Below, piece by piece: positions 42,786 through 55,200 of a stretch of DNA of 64,000 bases (positions are counted from its first letter, which is position 1; every line of letters begins with the position of its first letter). Both the position numbers and the translations under genes were made by a program. The stretch is from Todiramphus chloris collaris (lineage: Eukaryota; Chordata; Aves; Coraciiformes; Alcedinidae), in NCBI GenBank assembly GCA_025345505.1, contig JANVCC010000077.1:9603163-9667162 (forward strand), given 5' to 3'. The notes beneath the pieces were generated by a model. That model made no database searches, was not told where the DNA came from, and saw only the letters and a program-made list of their open reading frames with translations.

Positions 42786-42863
42786 TGTGACTATGAATCA
42801 TTGGTCAGAGCTGCAAGGGAGAATTACAGCCTTTTCTCCCTGTTTTTTTGTCATGGACAACCC

Positions 42864-42880
42864 CTAGTCCTATGACTAGG
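42864..42880. repeat. Short inverted repeat CCTAGTC/GACTAGG
   Basis: CCTAGTC and GACTAGG are separated by four bases (ctat), and an overlapping GTCCTA/TAGGAC pairing is also possible. The hairpin is 6-7 bp and is recorded only as structure. It is too short for an RNA gene. Confidence 0.6.
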
Positions 42881-45800
42881 ACTAATGTCATTTTTAGAAT
42901 CTACTTCAAAGTCTCCTTGGGGGCCAGAGCCTTTCTTATGAGCTAAAAATCAATTCGTTTAGGTAAGATCTTAAGGAGTGGAAGACAGCAATGCAAAATT
43001 TCAAACTCTGCAGAGGAGCTGCCAACGCAAAGGTCACACAAGGTTGTGGTTACTCCCGCTGCGTGCTGCCATGGGCTTCATGCATTAGTACAGACTGGGA
43101 TTACAACAGGGCCAGCACAGAGAGAGGGAAGACATGGATCCACCCTGTAGCCCTGTGGTTTTCACAGGTTTGCTGGCACTGGCCTCTGTTCCAAATCCTA
43201 AGGGAACTTTGATGGAGACCTGCCATCCTGTTTCAAAAAAAAGGGACGGGATTTTATTCTCAATAGCACCATTGAACTACACAGAAAGTAACCATCACCC
43301 ACAATCAAGTGGTAGGAAGCATCTATAGACCGCTTGAAATACATGAAGAGCTCCGTGAGTGCTCACTGTATCTCATAGCACAGGTAGGATGTCATCTCAT
43401 ATGATATGACATCAGTTGAAAACTTGTCCTTCTCCATCCCCGAGGAGAGATTATGGTCTTTTTTCCTAAACGCCAGTGATTTTAGCCTTCTATCTCACTA
43501 GATGTTGGAGAGTGATGATGCTAAATCCCATCTTCCAAAAAGCCTTTATCTTTTTTGTGAATTAGCTGGTAGCTTTCTTCTACTGATGCAAGTCAAAACA
43601 ATGTTTTAGCTGGCAGAATTGTGTTGGATTCTGCCTCATTTGTTTTTTTTCCTCACATCAGCAAACTAATATTTCCCTAACAAGTCCCTGGATCTGGCAG
43701 TTTTCCAGGGTTTCCCTTTTTGGTAGGCAGCAGTACAGAAGGGAATCTCATCTTGCTGCCAACTCACCCACTTACAACATGCATTGGGGAGGGATCAGAA
43801 ACCCTTTCCTTTGACTGCCTCATTGTACAGAAGGCACTGGGAGTTCAACTGGAGGTGCTGCCTGTGAGATATGGCTCACCAAGGCTTGAATTAGAGAGCA
43901 AATACACTCCTTTGCTTTTCTTCCTGCCTTCTTTTTCACTTCATTTAAGTGAATTTAAGTCCTGGTGACAGGTAATGCACATATAACCCTGAAAGGGAAA
44001 TAATGTGTTTATGTCTCAGACAAGTGTGGTCTGATTTCCCTTCCGGGGTGGGGCTATGAGGGCAGGAGAGAGAACATTTCAGTGCCCGTGATCACTTGCT
44101 CTTGGCTGGCTCTGGCAGCCTGGATGCCAGCTGTGGTGGTGGGTTTTGCATAGCTGTGGGTTTGATACCCACTTAGCTTGCCATCTTCCAGCGTAAGCTG
44201 CTCCACGGATGCCATGCCAGCATCTGTTTCTCATCCTACAGTGTTTTAAATAATGCACGTTTCCAGCTGTCTTCCCTTCCTTCCCAATTCCAAAGCACAT
44301 TGGAATTCTTGGTTTCACGTATTGCTCTGAGATGCATTTCCAGGCTATGCGCTCCATATGCAAGGCAAAATTGGTCAGGGGGCTGCAAGATCTGACGTGA
44401 ACTGTCCATGTCCTCATCCTCCAGCATGGTCGTGCATCGAAGCAGAAGAAATCCTCAGCTGCGAGGAGTCCTACGGCTTGTGGAATGCGTTAATTAAACA
44501 AGCGTCTCTGGAAGAGGTAAAATGGTAGAGGACCTCTGCAGATAACTTGGCAGCTCCCTAATACAGTATTCACAGCTTCAAGTCTCTCAGGAAAAAAAAC
44601 TGAACAGCCTTTTTAGAAGGTTTTTTAAAGCCCTACTTTCCAGTAGGAATGTAATTGAAGAACGCTGTGAAGGCTGTGGAAACATGTTGCCCACAAGCAG
44701 AGTAAAGATTAAATTCCAGTGCTTTGTTTGGGGTAAATTGCTGACCTTTGTCTTCAGCATTAAAGCCATCTGAAGAAAACCATTCCTAGCATACAGCAAG
44801 ATGAGTTGCTTTTGCTGGATTCTTTCCTGCATACAGTGTAGTAGTTTAATAAGAATATGTCAGGAAACAAGGAAAATTGAAAGCATAATTCATTTTGAAT
44901 GGCGTGATGTAAGAGGTGATTTCTTTTAAGGAGCTAGAAGCTAAAGGGATCAGTGTTCAATATTTTAAGTGGGCTCTTGAAACAATCCCTTAATGGAATT
45001 TTTTCTCCACACCCCTCCTTTTATGACTGTAAGATCTATGTTTCCTGCTAGTTCTCTTTTTTTATTTATAGACTTAAAGACCTAAATCAGAACAATTTTA
45101 CCCATTAGGTTATAAAAATCTTCTATCTTCTGTCCCACACAGTCAATAAGTGTTTGTTTCTTCAGCTCAGTAACAGTTCCCCATTCTGCTTTCTGGGCAG
45201 ATTTACTCAGTGTCAGTACAATTTCTACACGCTGAGTCAATGTCTCAAGGCACAACCTCTTCCTGCTGCACTACAAGTGAGGATTTCGTATAGTAGCCTG
45301 ATAATTTCCCAAATTTCTCCACCCCCTTCAGAGCCTGGGAAAGCAGATGGACCCTGCAGGATGCCCTGGAGGTCACAAAATCCAGGCTGCTAGAATTGAA
45401 GTGGGGAAGTGCATTCCAGAGGAGACAACCCTTCCACCAGGAGCGTCTGCAGCTCGGGCTGCTCTCCAACCCACATCGCTGAGCTGATACTGAGCTCTTC
45501 CAGCCATTGCAAGTGGCATGGCCCCGGGCACAGAGGCAGCAGATGTCTGGTGTTTAGGTTGTTATGGCTTGGTGTTTTCCACCCAAGCTAGAACTCAATC
45601 GCTAGCTAGTGACAGTCACAGGGACCCTGCGCAGTGTACATCTCAAACCAGGCACCCGGGAAGAAAAATCCACTGAAAAGCATCATGCTGCTCTCAGGCA
45701 CTTGAAAGGGGAGCCAGCGTGCAGGGAGCCTGCAGAGGCATGAATCACCATAGAGAGGGCCATATCCAAATGTCAAGTCCACAGTTTTCTCCTCAGTTGT

Positions 45801-48018
45801 AAGGAGAAAACCACTTTGCAAATTCAATCCAGGCCTGAACCTGAGTGACAAAACAGCCCCCTTCCATTTGGCCTCTCCTAAGTGCTGTCTTTTTCACTGT
45901 GTAAAAGTAAATCACTTTTATTTCTCACCCTAGGCTTATAAGCTCCAGTTATGTCCCTGAATCATATTGGATTGGCTTGTCACTCAGCTGCCCTAGAGCA
46001 TATCCAGTGCTGTCCAGATGTGATGAACCTTCTGCCCTGTCAAAGCTGTAAATGTGAAATAGAGCTAGGAATGATGTGGATCTCCCATGGCAATCCCTGG
46101 GGTCAGAGAAGCATTGCTTGGCATTGCTTTGCATCTTCTGTCAATGAAGAAGGGGAAGGCCATGTGGTCAATGTGCTATCATAAATATAGCTGACCTATC
46201 TGAAAACTGCTGTGGACAAAGAGTTATCTGTGGCCTTGAGGAGTTTACTGGTCAACACAAGGAATGCAGTGTCTGGGTCACATTCAGATCTAGAATCATA
46301 GAGATCAGCATTAAAGAGTCTGAGAACACGAAAGCTATGGTCATGGTGTAACTCAAGGCAATGGAAAGTGCACACAAAAACTGTAGTCTCTCGGGCAGCA
46401 TGAGGCTGAGATTAGTAGAAAACAGTAATGCCACCATGAAAACACACCACCAAAAGGCAAAACCAAATCAAGAACAATGAAATCAGCACCACAATAGGCA
46501 CTCTGGTTTTGTACTGGAGGAAGCTCTTGTGTTCTCTTGTTTGGGTAAACAGAAGCTATTTGTCCAGGGTCCTTCCCAAGCAGTCCATGAATGACAGGTG
46601 TAATTGTAGGTGTTTTAATGCAGTGTGCATGGGAACAGCCTGACAAGAGTGGCAGAGAAGTAGCTAAGAAGTAGCAGAAGCAACTAATGTTTCTGGAAAG
46701 CTTCACCCAAACTGAAGATGAACGTATCATGGTGTTTCATGCTGTTGACTGTTGTAGCTGGGATAGTCTAGAAGGCAGTTTCTATCTCAGACTGTACATG
46801 CACTGTCATTTCATTGCGTTGATCTATTCTACTTAAATAGAGTGCTTACAAAGTAGATCATACTTGGACCTCCCAGCCTCTAATTTGCAACAAGTGAAAG
46901 TTATGGTGCTAGTAATTTTAGAGAAAGGGTACTTTAGGGATTCATTTCAGGCATTTTTTATTATTAACTACCTACTGTATCTCTTTGAAACTGATGCTCT
47001 TGCCCAAAAGTTGGCTGCCAACTACTCACAGACATTGAGAATTCTGGGATCCAAAAATGAAGTCCATGCCTTCAGTATAGCTGGACTGATGTAGAGCTTT
47101 GCAGATATGATGTGATACTAGGCACAAGAAATAAAAAGTGGTCTCTCTCTTAACAGCGGGCAGTAACAGAGTTTGTTAATCAGTGATTTCTTACCTTCCC
47201 TTTATTTGAGGAACCCAAATATCTTCCAACTTAAATGTGGAGACCTACATGGGATATTTAAAGCTTTTCAAAGTCTTTGGGCCGCTCTGAGTAGAGGCTG
47301 AAAGACATGATCTATTTCAGGTGATTTCAGTTATTTAATGAGAAAATTATGTGAAGGCTGGAGTGAAGAATACAGGAAAATCTGATAAATATAAAAAGTT
47401 TACAAGTTAAAATGCCACACAAGAATTCTGCATTGTGAAAAACAGAGAAACAAACCTTTTAAATTAGATGAATTGTCTGATTTGGAGAACTCCACAGTAT
47501 CACACTTCCCAATTAAATCAATGGACTTGGTATGAATTCTTGGAGTATCTTGCAATACTTGTAAAACTTTTCACAGTGATGGATGTAGAGGAGAACTATT
47601 TGAAGAGAGCAATGTGTTACAATACCTTCAGTGAGGCCATGCCAAGGGTAGGACCAGACAGCAGAATGGATGAAATCAGACTGTGTCAAGACCAGGCACC
47701 TAAGGCAAAGTAAATGCTGTCTTGATCAGTGAAAATATCATTTGTGAGAGAGGCAAGCAGATTATTCCATACTAGGACCAGGTCTTGCCACCTTTACTGA
47801 TCTACTCAGTCTTGATTGATGGGAGTAACCAAAGCGAGTTTTCTTAATTGTGCTAGAAATTTTCTGTCTTCCTTCTGTCATATGTTTGGTGACTTGCTGC
47901 CTGTATTTGCAAAAGTTGTTTTCACTGAACTGTGTAGATTGATTCTGGGGAAAATAAGGTGAGTCAGCCACATGCACCGTGTTGACTATGTGATTCAAAA
48001 GTGGTTTTGGCCACTCTT

Positions 48019-48033
48019 AAAAAAAAAAAAAAA
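48019..48033 (+). repeat. A-homopolymer run of about 14
   Basis: A pure A-run on the + strand followed by ggaaagaaaa. I looked for a retroposed gene body immediately upstream and target-site duplications around it, and recognised neither. It is best left as simple sequence. Confidence 0.8.
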
Positions 48034-51000
48034 GGAAAGAAAATTCTCCTGGTCTTTGGCAAAGGATAGAGTGACAACCTTCAAAACACCCTAATTTCCT
48101 TTCATTTAAAGTCTGGCATCCAAAAAATGAGGAGGCTGTCGTCACATCATGAGTGAGTTCATTTGAGAGCACAATGGTACACACAAGGGATGCTGGCCAA
48201 CAGAACAGGGAGGAAGACAAGCTTTTTGCAGACAGTTTTTTCCTATGGGACATACCTGGGACCCTCCAAGGCAAAATAAGATTGCTTTCAACCACAACAA
48301 ATGTTCTCCAAGTGCTATACCACATTTGGCAGTTGCAGCCACAGCCAATTCAACACTTGATGTTGCCCAGGACTGAACATTCTGGTCTATGTAGTTTGTT
48401 GTGTAGAGGGCTATCAGAGGAGTTCTTTTAATGAAGCTTGTGCCTGCTCTGCTTGGACATTGCAGCCTATATGGCATTTCTTATTAAGAGCTGGATGTTA
48501 AATGTAGTGTCCTGGACAAGTTCCAGCCTGGGTATTTATATTCTGCTCACTTGAATACCACTGTTGGATCATTATATGAGAGCAAACTGTGGTGCTTGTG
48601 CTTTGCTAGTAATGAATATGCCCTGAAGACCTGCTTTATGGGGAGGCACATTGGCTCTCTTCTGAGGACCATGAAGTCATGATTCATGTTAATAATGATA
48701 GCATGCACCAGACCAGACCTTGTGAATTACTTTTTCTTTTCTTTTTTTGTTGTAATCTCAAGGTTTATTTGCTTACTCTTGCAGTATCATTGATTTTTCT
48801 ACAGCATTAGTGTCCCTGAATTATCACATGATGTAGCTCCAGCCTGCTGCTGTACCACAGGTCCACATAATGGGTGAAGGATAAAAACCAGATCTTTTAA
48901 ATCAGAGTAGTTTCTCAAACGCATCTTTCTTCAAGAGGCTTGTTTAGTCTGTTTCTGTTTTGCCAGAACTTGTGTTTTTAGGGAGTCTCCTTTACCCGAA
49001 TAAATCATTATTCTCTTTTGCTACATCAGTAATAGCGGTTGAACCTGAGAAGACTTGGAAGGTGTCTCCAGCTGGCGTCCAAAAGTAATGAATATTTATT
49101 CGTATTCTCTAAACCTTTCCACTCACCCGGGCAGGACTGCCTTGTTTTTCTGTGTTTATTCAGTGCCTAGCACCATGCTCCCCTCCATATGATCTTGGTC
49201 CTGTGCCACGATTAGGCATTAGCACAGTGAAATAATCTTTATTAGTAATAATGTTACAAATTAATAACAGGAAGAGTGAATGAAGAGGTAGGACTTCAGC
49301 TTCCCTGCTTTGCTTCTCTGGGAGATTTGTCAGGCAGGTCTATTCCAGCGAGGCAATTCTGCCAGGGTAAAGCAGAGATCTACTCCTATCTTCTCTTTAA
49401 GTCTCGTATCAGCGAAGTAGCCACTGATTTCCCCTTGTAAAGAGGCTGAGTGGGGTACCCAGTAGGCTGTACCCACTGCTCACACTGCTTTCAATATCAA
49501 AATGCATTTGTAGGAATGCTTGACTATTCCCACTGTGGTTTCCCAGTGTGGTTAGCTGATAGCTAACCCAAACCATACCTTGATGTGTAACAGAGTTCTT
49601 CCTCCACCGAGTCTGCTTTGCTAACACTTCCCTCTTTTCAGGACAAAGTCAGGTATTTGTTTCATTTTTAAAACTATTGACAGAATTATTTTATTTTCTA
49701 TGCAGAAAGAATGTTAGAAATGATTGAGCTGTAGAACAGTGGTTTGACCCAGCCATGTCAGGCATAGTCACCTACTGAAAGGTAGTGAGATTCTGGGGTT
49801 CTCATAAAAGGGATGGGTGCCATGAGGTGGGGAAGTGGTTAGAGATCTCATTAAGGCCAAGTACATGTGTGTGTCATTTTATATTTCAGGTTTATTTTCA
49901 TTTTTAGTGGAACATAATTAATTCAAGAAGCTAATTCCACAGGTTATATTTTTAGATAGTCTTGGGCCCAGAAGAGAAAAGGAAAACTCATTTCCTCATA
50001 GCTGGGTTGCGGAGAATAGAACAAGAACAATAGTTTCTTAGGGGGGAACTGAAGAGACAAGCCATCTTACATAACGTAACTGGAGGCTGGAGTTCACACA
50101 TGAAGAGAGTGTCTTTAGATGTATTCTGAAACCAGCACAATGGAAATATTGTGTTGTAGCTTGAGTAACATCTCTCTCTGTTTCCCAACAGTTTACTTCA
50201 CGCTATTACTAGCAGAATGCAGCGACGTGGCTTTAATAGAAAATTCGTTGTGTGAACTAAACACATCCAACCAACCTCAAGTTGCTTTTGGATCCTTTGA
50301 CTGACAAACAGTAGAGCTGCATGGCTGTTTTTTCGCAAGGGGGTGGCCCCGTTAAAAGGGTCAGAGTTCTCTTAAAGCTGATGTTGGTCATGCAACAGTC
50401 AGTAAAATGATCTTGCCCAGCAAATGCTACTTCCTACATTTTCTCCTTGACTTCATCTCCACAGATGAGATCAGTGGAAAGGAAGATGGGGAGGGAATAG
50501 CATGGAGATTGCAAAACATGCTGGGAGAAATGTACTTTTCCATGCATGTCTTGCTTGCTGGACTGCACATTCCTCTTTCCCTGATGACAGTATTATGTGC
50601 TGGGTTTTGCTGGTAGCTAGGCAGCTACCCAGAGCAACAAATCCAGGTGCCAATGAAACTTTCCATTGACTGAAGTGGGTTCAAGGGCAGCAGTAACAAC
50701 TCACAATTCAGTCTCTTCTGCGGCCGCAACACAAGGTCCCATACAATATTTTTAACTGCAAATTATTCCCAAATCTCTCCCAAAACATAATTTGTACTTC
50801 ATGCTGCATATCTGAACCAAGAATTTAGAAGGAAAATGGGTTATTAGTACCTAATTTACATTTTATGTTTTATCCTTCCTGGCAAGTTAAAGCTGTGGTC
50901 AATGGTTCGGCCCCAAATGGCCTTTCATTACTCAGGCTGTTCAGACATTCATAACCTTATGAGCCCTCACCAAAGAGGCTCATATTTGTGCCAGAAATAT

Positions 51001-52160
51001 TGAGAGACGAGAGCACTCGTGTGAAATATGCATAATGTAAGAACTAAATGGAATTCAATGAAAGTAAGGTAATATTAATTCCTGATAAATACGTAGAGAT
51101 GATTAATTGTTACAAATCAAAAAATTATACAAGGCATAGCAAAAATCTTAAGAAGTCTCTCTTCCTTTGCCTCATATTCTGCTGGTTTATATTTATCTAT
51201 TTAAGCTGAAAAGAAGTCTCTGAGAAAGAAGCTGCTTGTGTTTTGATTCCCTTATATACCTCAAAGATAGTGTCCTCTTTGAATTTTCCAGTCAAGCCTT
51301 CTGAATTCAGTGAGTCTACTCACAGGTCAAGGTCTTCAAACATCAGCAGGCAAGACAGAACTGGCTCTATAACACATACTAAATAATAAAGATGCTCCTC
51401 CAAAAGCCAAACTGTCTGAGCAAGGGTTGCTGTTACTAGTGGTCTGGGTAACACCATCCATTCCTAAAGTTGCCTAATATTACACTTTATAAGATTAAGA
51501 TTTTGACAGAGTTATGTAGGCTGAAATGCTCCAATCTGGATGTTTTCTGTGCTTTCTTTTTTTTTTATCTTCCCTCTCTCCCTCTCTCTCGTTAAAAGCA
51601 ACAGGCTGAAAGTGGGAGCCAGGATTGATCAGACAGACAAGTAAGCACCATTAGTCTACTGAGGGAATGGCCACTGGTGAATTACCACCACTATAGCCAT
51701 TCCTTAAATATTCATGCTAAGTGCAAGACAGTTTATTCCACTTTCAGATGAGGTTAGTTACACAGTTACGCAGCGTATTGCTGAGGGAGTTCACTAAGGT
51801 TAATTGAATTATGCTGCAACTCATCTACCTATACATCCTCCTAGTCAAAAAGAAAAGAGGCTATCTAGAGTGCTGATCCCATCAGCACATCCCATCTTGA
51901 GGATTTCTGAATGATTTTCCCTCCAGTGAAAAAAACCAGCCACTTCAGACTGAGTTGCAGAGTCTTAGCAGATGTCTCCCAAAGGACGTCCACTTAGAGA
52001 GCTGTTGCAGAGCTCCCGGTATGCAGTAAATTCATATCCCACTTGTACTGCTGCTTGCTGGTGTAGGACAAGTCCTGGAATCAGATGGATGGGGAATTTG
52101 GGAGCCATTATCTAGAAAGATTGAGATTGAATGTAGAAGTGGATGGAACCTGCTCATTTT

Positions 52161-52223
52161 AGGGGAACTAGAATGGAAAAGCAGTGCTTCTAGGGGGAAC
52201 TAGAATGGAAAAGCAGTGCTTCT
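52161..52223. repeat. 31/32-bp tandem duplication
   Basis: Copy 1 at 52161-52191 and copy 2 at 52192-52223 share agggg-aactagaatggaaaagcagtgcttct and differ only by one extra G in the leading G-run of copy 2. Near-identity implies a young duplication, or an assembly artefact in a slippage-prone spot. No coding frame or known satellite is involved. Confidence 0.93.
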
Positions 52224-55200
52224 AGGAAAAATGGTGAGAAGTTAGGGAGGGAAGGTGAAAGAAAAAAACAAATAGAGGAATCATGGTCCAGAGAGACCCT
52301 AGAACTGAGGGTGATCAGATAACACAATTTACAGCTCCTTTGCCAGCTCCCAGCAACACAAGTGGATACAGTGACATCCCTGCTTCAGCTCTGCTGGTAT
52401 GGGCATCAGTATGGGTGTCAATATGATGGAGTTCCTGTTTCAAAGAAAACTTAGGAAAGAGCTCAGGAAAAGCTGTGATAAAAGGACACGCTTCAAGTTG
52501 CCAAGTTCAAAGTTCCCAGCCTCCTTTGTGAGCCCTTCCTAATGAGCAAGGGCTTCTCTGTTAGTCCACAGATTTCTTTTTTTTTTTTCCTCCAGTTTTC
52601 CATTTCCTTAAAAGCTTAGGAAATTAAACATGCAAAAATATGTGTTAAAAAGATGAGCACAATTTTTAATTAAGGCTGCCTATGCAGCTTAAATTCATAT
52701 CTCTGTATATATTACATGATTAATTTTCTTCCCCAGGAGCCCTAATGCAGTCAGTTCAAAAGACTGAGCTAGTCTGGGGATGAAACTGGGTTGTCTAATA
52801 ACAGAGGACAGAATGACTGATTCATTTACTGCATGAGGTAAAAGGTGTGTGATAAATTTAAACAGGGGTTTGCAGCATCAAAGGAAATGGTTTCGTGGCC
52901 AAAGCGATTGAATAGCTGACTAGGGGCTGGACAGGGGTAAGTCTTATGTGATGACAGGCAAGTCACTTAAAATGAGTTTTTTACAGTTGGCCTCCAATTG
53001 TGCATTTTTAATTTTCTGAGTAGCTGCCTTGAGATTTTGGGGTCTCACTACTGACATCTGCAACTGAAGTAAATGGAAGCTTGACTTTTAGCAGAGAGAA
53101 TAGTGGATTTAGTTAAATACACAGAAAATCAGGTCACACCAATCAGTGCATACTTTTTACCTTAATCTTCATATGTTTAAGTTCCCCATCTGTAAAATTT
53201 GACTAATAACATCCTCTTCATCTCCCAGAGGTGGTGTGAAAATAGATCCGTGAATGCATGTGGAGTATTCACAGGCTGCAGTGGAGAATGCCACAGAAAG
53301 GTCCACAGGGAAATGAATCACTCTGTCTTTAGAGCAGGCCTGACTGGTGTGCAGTAAATAAAGTCTAGGGCCACACATTGAACCAGAGGAGAAAACGAAA
53401 TACTGAATAGCTGCTCATTAAGTAAGCACTGTCCGTTCTGCGTGTTGAATGAGGTGAAGGTCCTGTGGGAAAAACAGTTTGCAGTGATGTAATTAAAGAC
53501 TGTACCAGAACGCACGCACAGACAGGAATGGCATTTGGGCTACAACTTTAATTCAGTTTAATCCTAGGTTTTGAGGCTTAACTGTGCAACCTCAGTCACG
53601 TTCCTTTAACACTAGAGCTGAATTCTTCCTTGTGGAATATTATGTCTCAGGGAAAGAAATATTCTCTAAACAAAAGTGGACGTGTTGCCTTGCTTCCTGT
53701 TTGCAACCGATGCTGCTACGGTTAATTTCTTCTTTCCTGCGGGTGGAATGAAGACTGTTGAAGTCCAATGGCCTCAACCATGGGCTGCTTATTCACTGTG
53801 GCGTGTAAGCAGCAGGGATTTCCTTGTCCCTGGCTAGGGACCTGCATACTTTACCTCTCCCGTGGAAGTAGGATGAAATTAATCAGTGTTGGTTTTCTCA
53901 GCAAGCAATGAAATTTCAACCGCTGCAATGTCGGAGGAGGAAGACTCCTCAAAGGGGACCAGGAGAAAATGCATGAATGAGAAGTTCCTGCCAAGACATG
54001 AACAGTACACTTGAGTGTGTCTGAAATGTTGGGCGCAGAGAGTAAATAAGCCCCATGACAGGTCTAGCCTAAATACCCGGCACTTCCATGGCAGGTAGCC
54101 CATACTTTCACCGACCTTGGCATCACGACGAGGATAATATTTTTGCAAGGATGAACTGCACTCGAACAATGTCTCTAATGTTTCAGTGTCATTGCAGACA
54201 TGCTTTCCTTTCAGATCAGACATGTGACTCTTCTTTTCCATCCCTTTTTTCCCCATTTCCTTTCATAGAAGTACATTTTATATGTCTGCTGAAGAGGAAA
54301 TCCCTGTCTTCTGTGCAATTCCTGGGCTCACTTGAGGACTCAGAAGACAGTGAACCTCAGTCCTGGGAATGTAGGTGTTAACCCTTAGCTGATGGTTCTC
54401 TTCCATCCCAGCTCACTGTACTTAGTGTTCCCATATCTCAGTCTTGTAGGAGAATCTACATATCTCTAAGGGTATAATATCACACACAGTCTTGACTTTC
54501 ATATTTTGTGAAGTCCTCCCAGCAACCGTTGCACTCACAAATGAAGTAACAGGAGCAGTCTAAGAAGGTGGGCCACAGAGTGTTGCTGGTGAAGTGACAG
54601 ATTGCTCTTAACATCCAAGCACCACGAAGCCATTACACAGAATCTACCCTACCCATTCTGGGCATCAACTTGAAGGTACAAGCACAAGAGGTTACTCTTT
54701 TCAGTGGCAGAATTGAAAGGGCAACCCAAATCTAGGCGGCTGGAGAACACTTCAGATGTGCATTATAATCTAAGTTATTGATGTATTTCTTCAGATCTAA
54801 CATGTAGTGTGAAGGGATGTTGAAGTATCATCTTCCAATTGAGAAATAAAATGTCTAAGTATGTTTTCAGCATCTAATTATCATAGCACTAATTATGAGG
54901 TAGGCAACCCTGGCTGAAGTTCTTGTTGAACTCGTATATTCTTGTCTTCTGTCCACTGAAATTCTTTCAGTAGCTTTGGAAGTCATAGTCTGGGCTTCTT
55001 CTTTTGCAGATCTGAACACCATTATTTTGTGTCGCTGAACATTTGTGGTTATAAGTTGAAATTTAAAAACCAAAATGCTATGGGGAAAAACACTTTGTAA
55101 GGATAAGACATTATTCATATTACAGTGTGAAACTAAACCAAGAAATGGCAGAAAAAATGAAGAGATATAAACTGAAAAAAATACAAATATTAGAATAACC

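Noticed and set aside
46286..46306. 'tctagaatcatagagatcag', resembling a CR1 tail
   Set aside because: Only about 14 bp match, and the diagnostic ggttggaaa/gacct block is absent. Likely coincidence.
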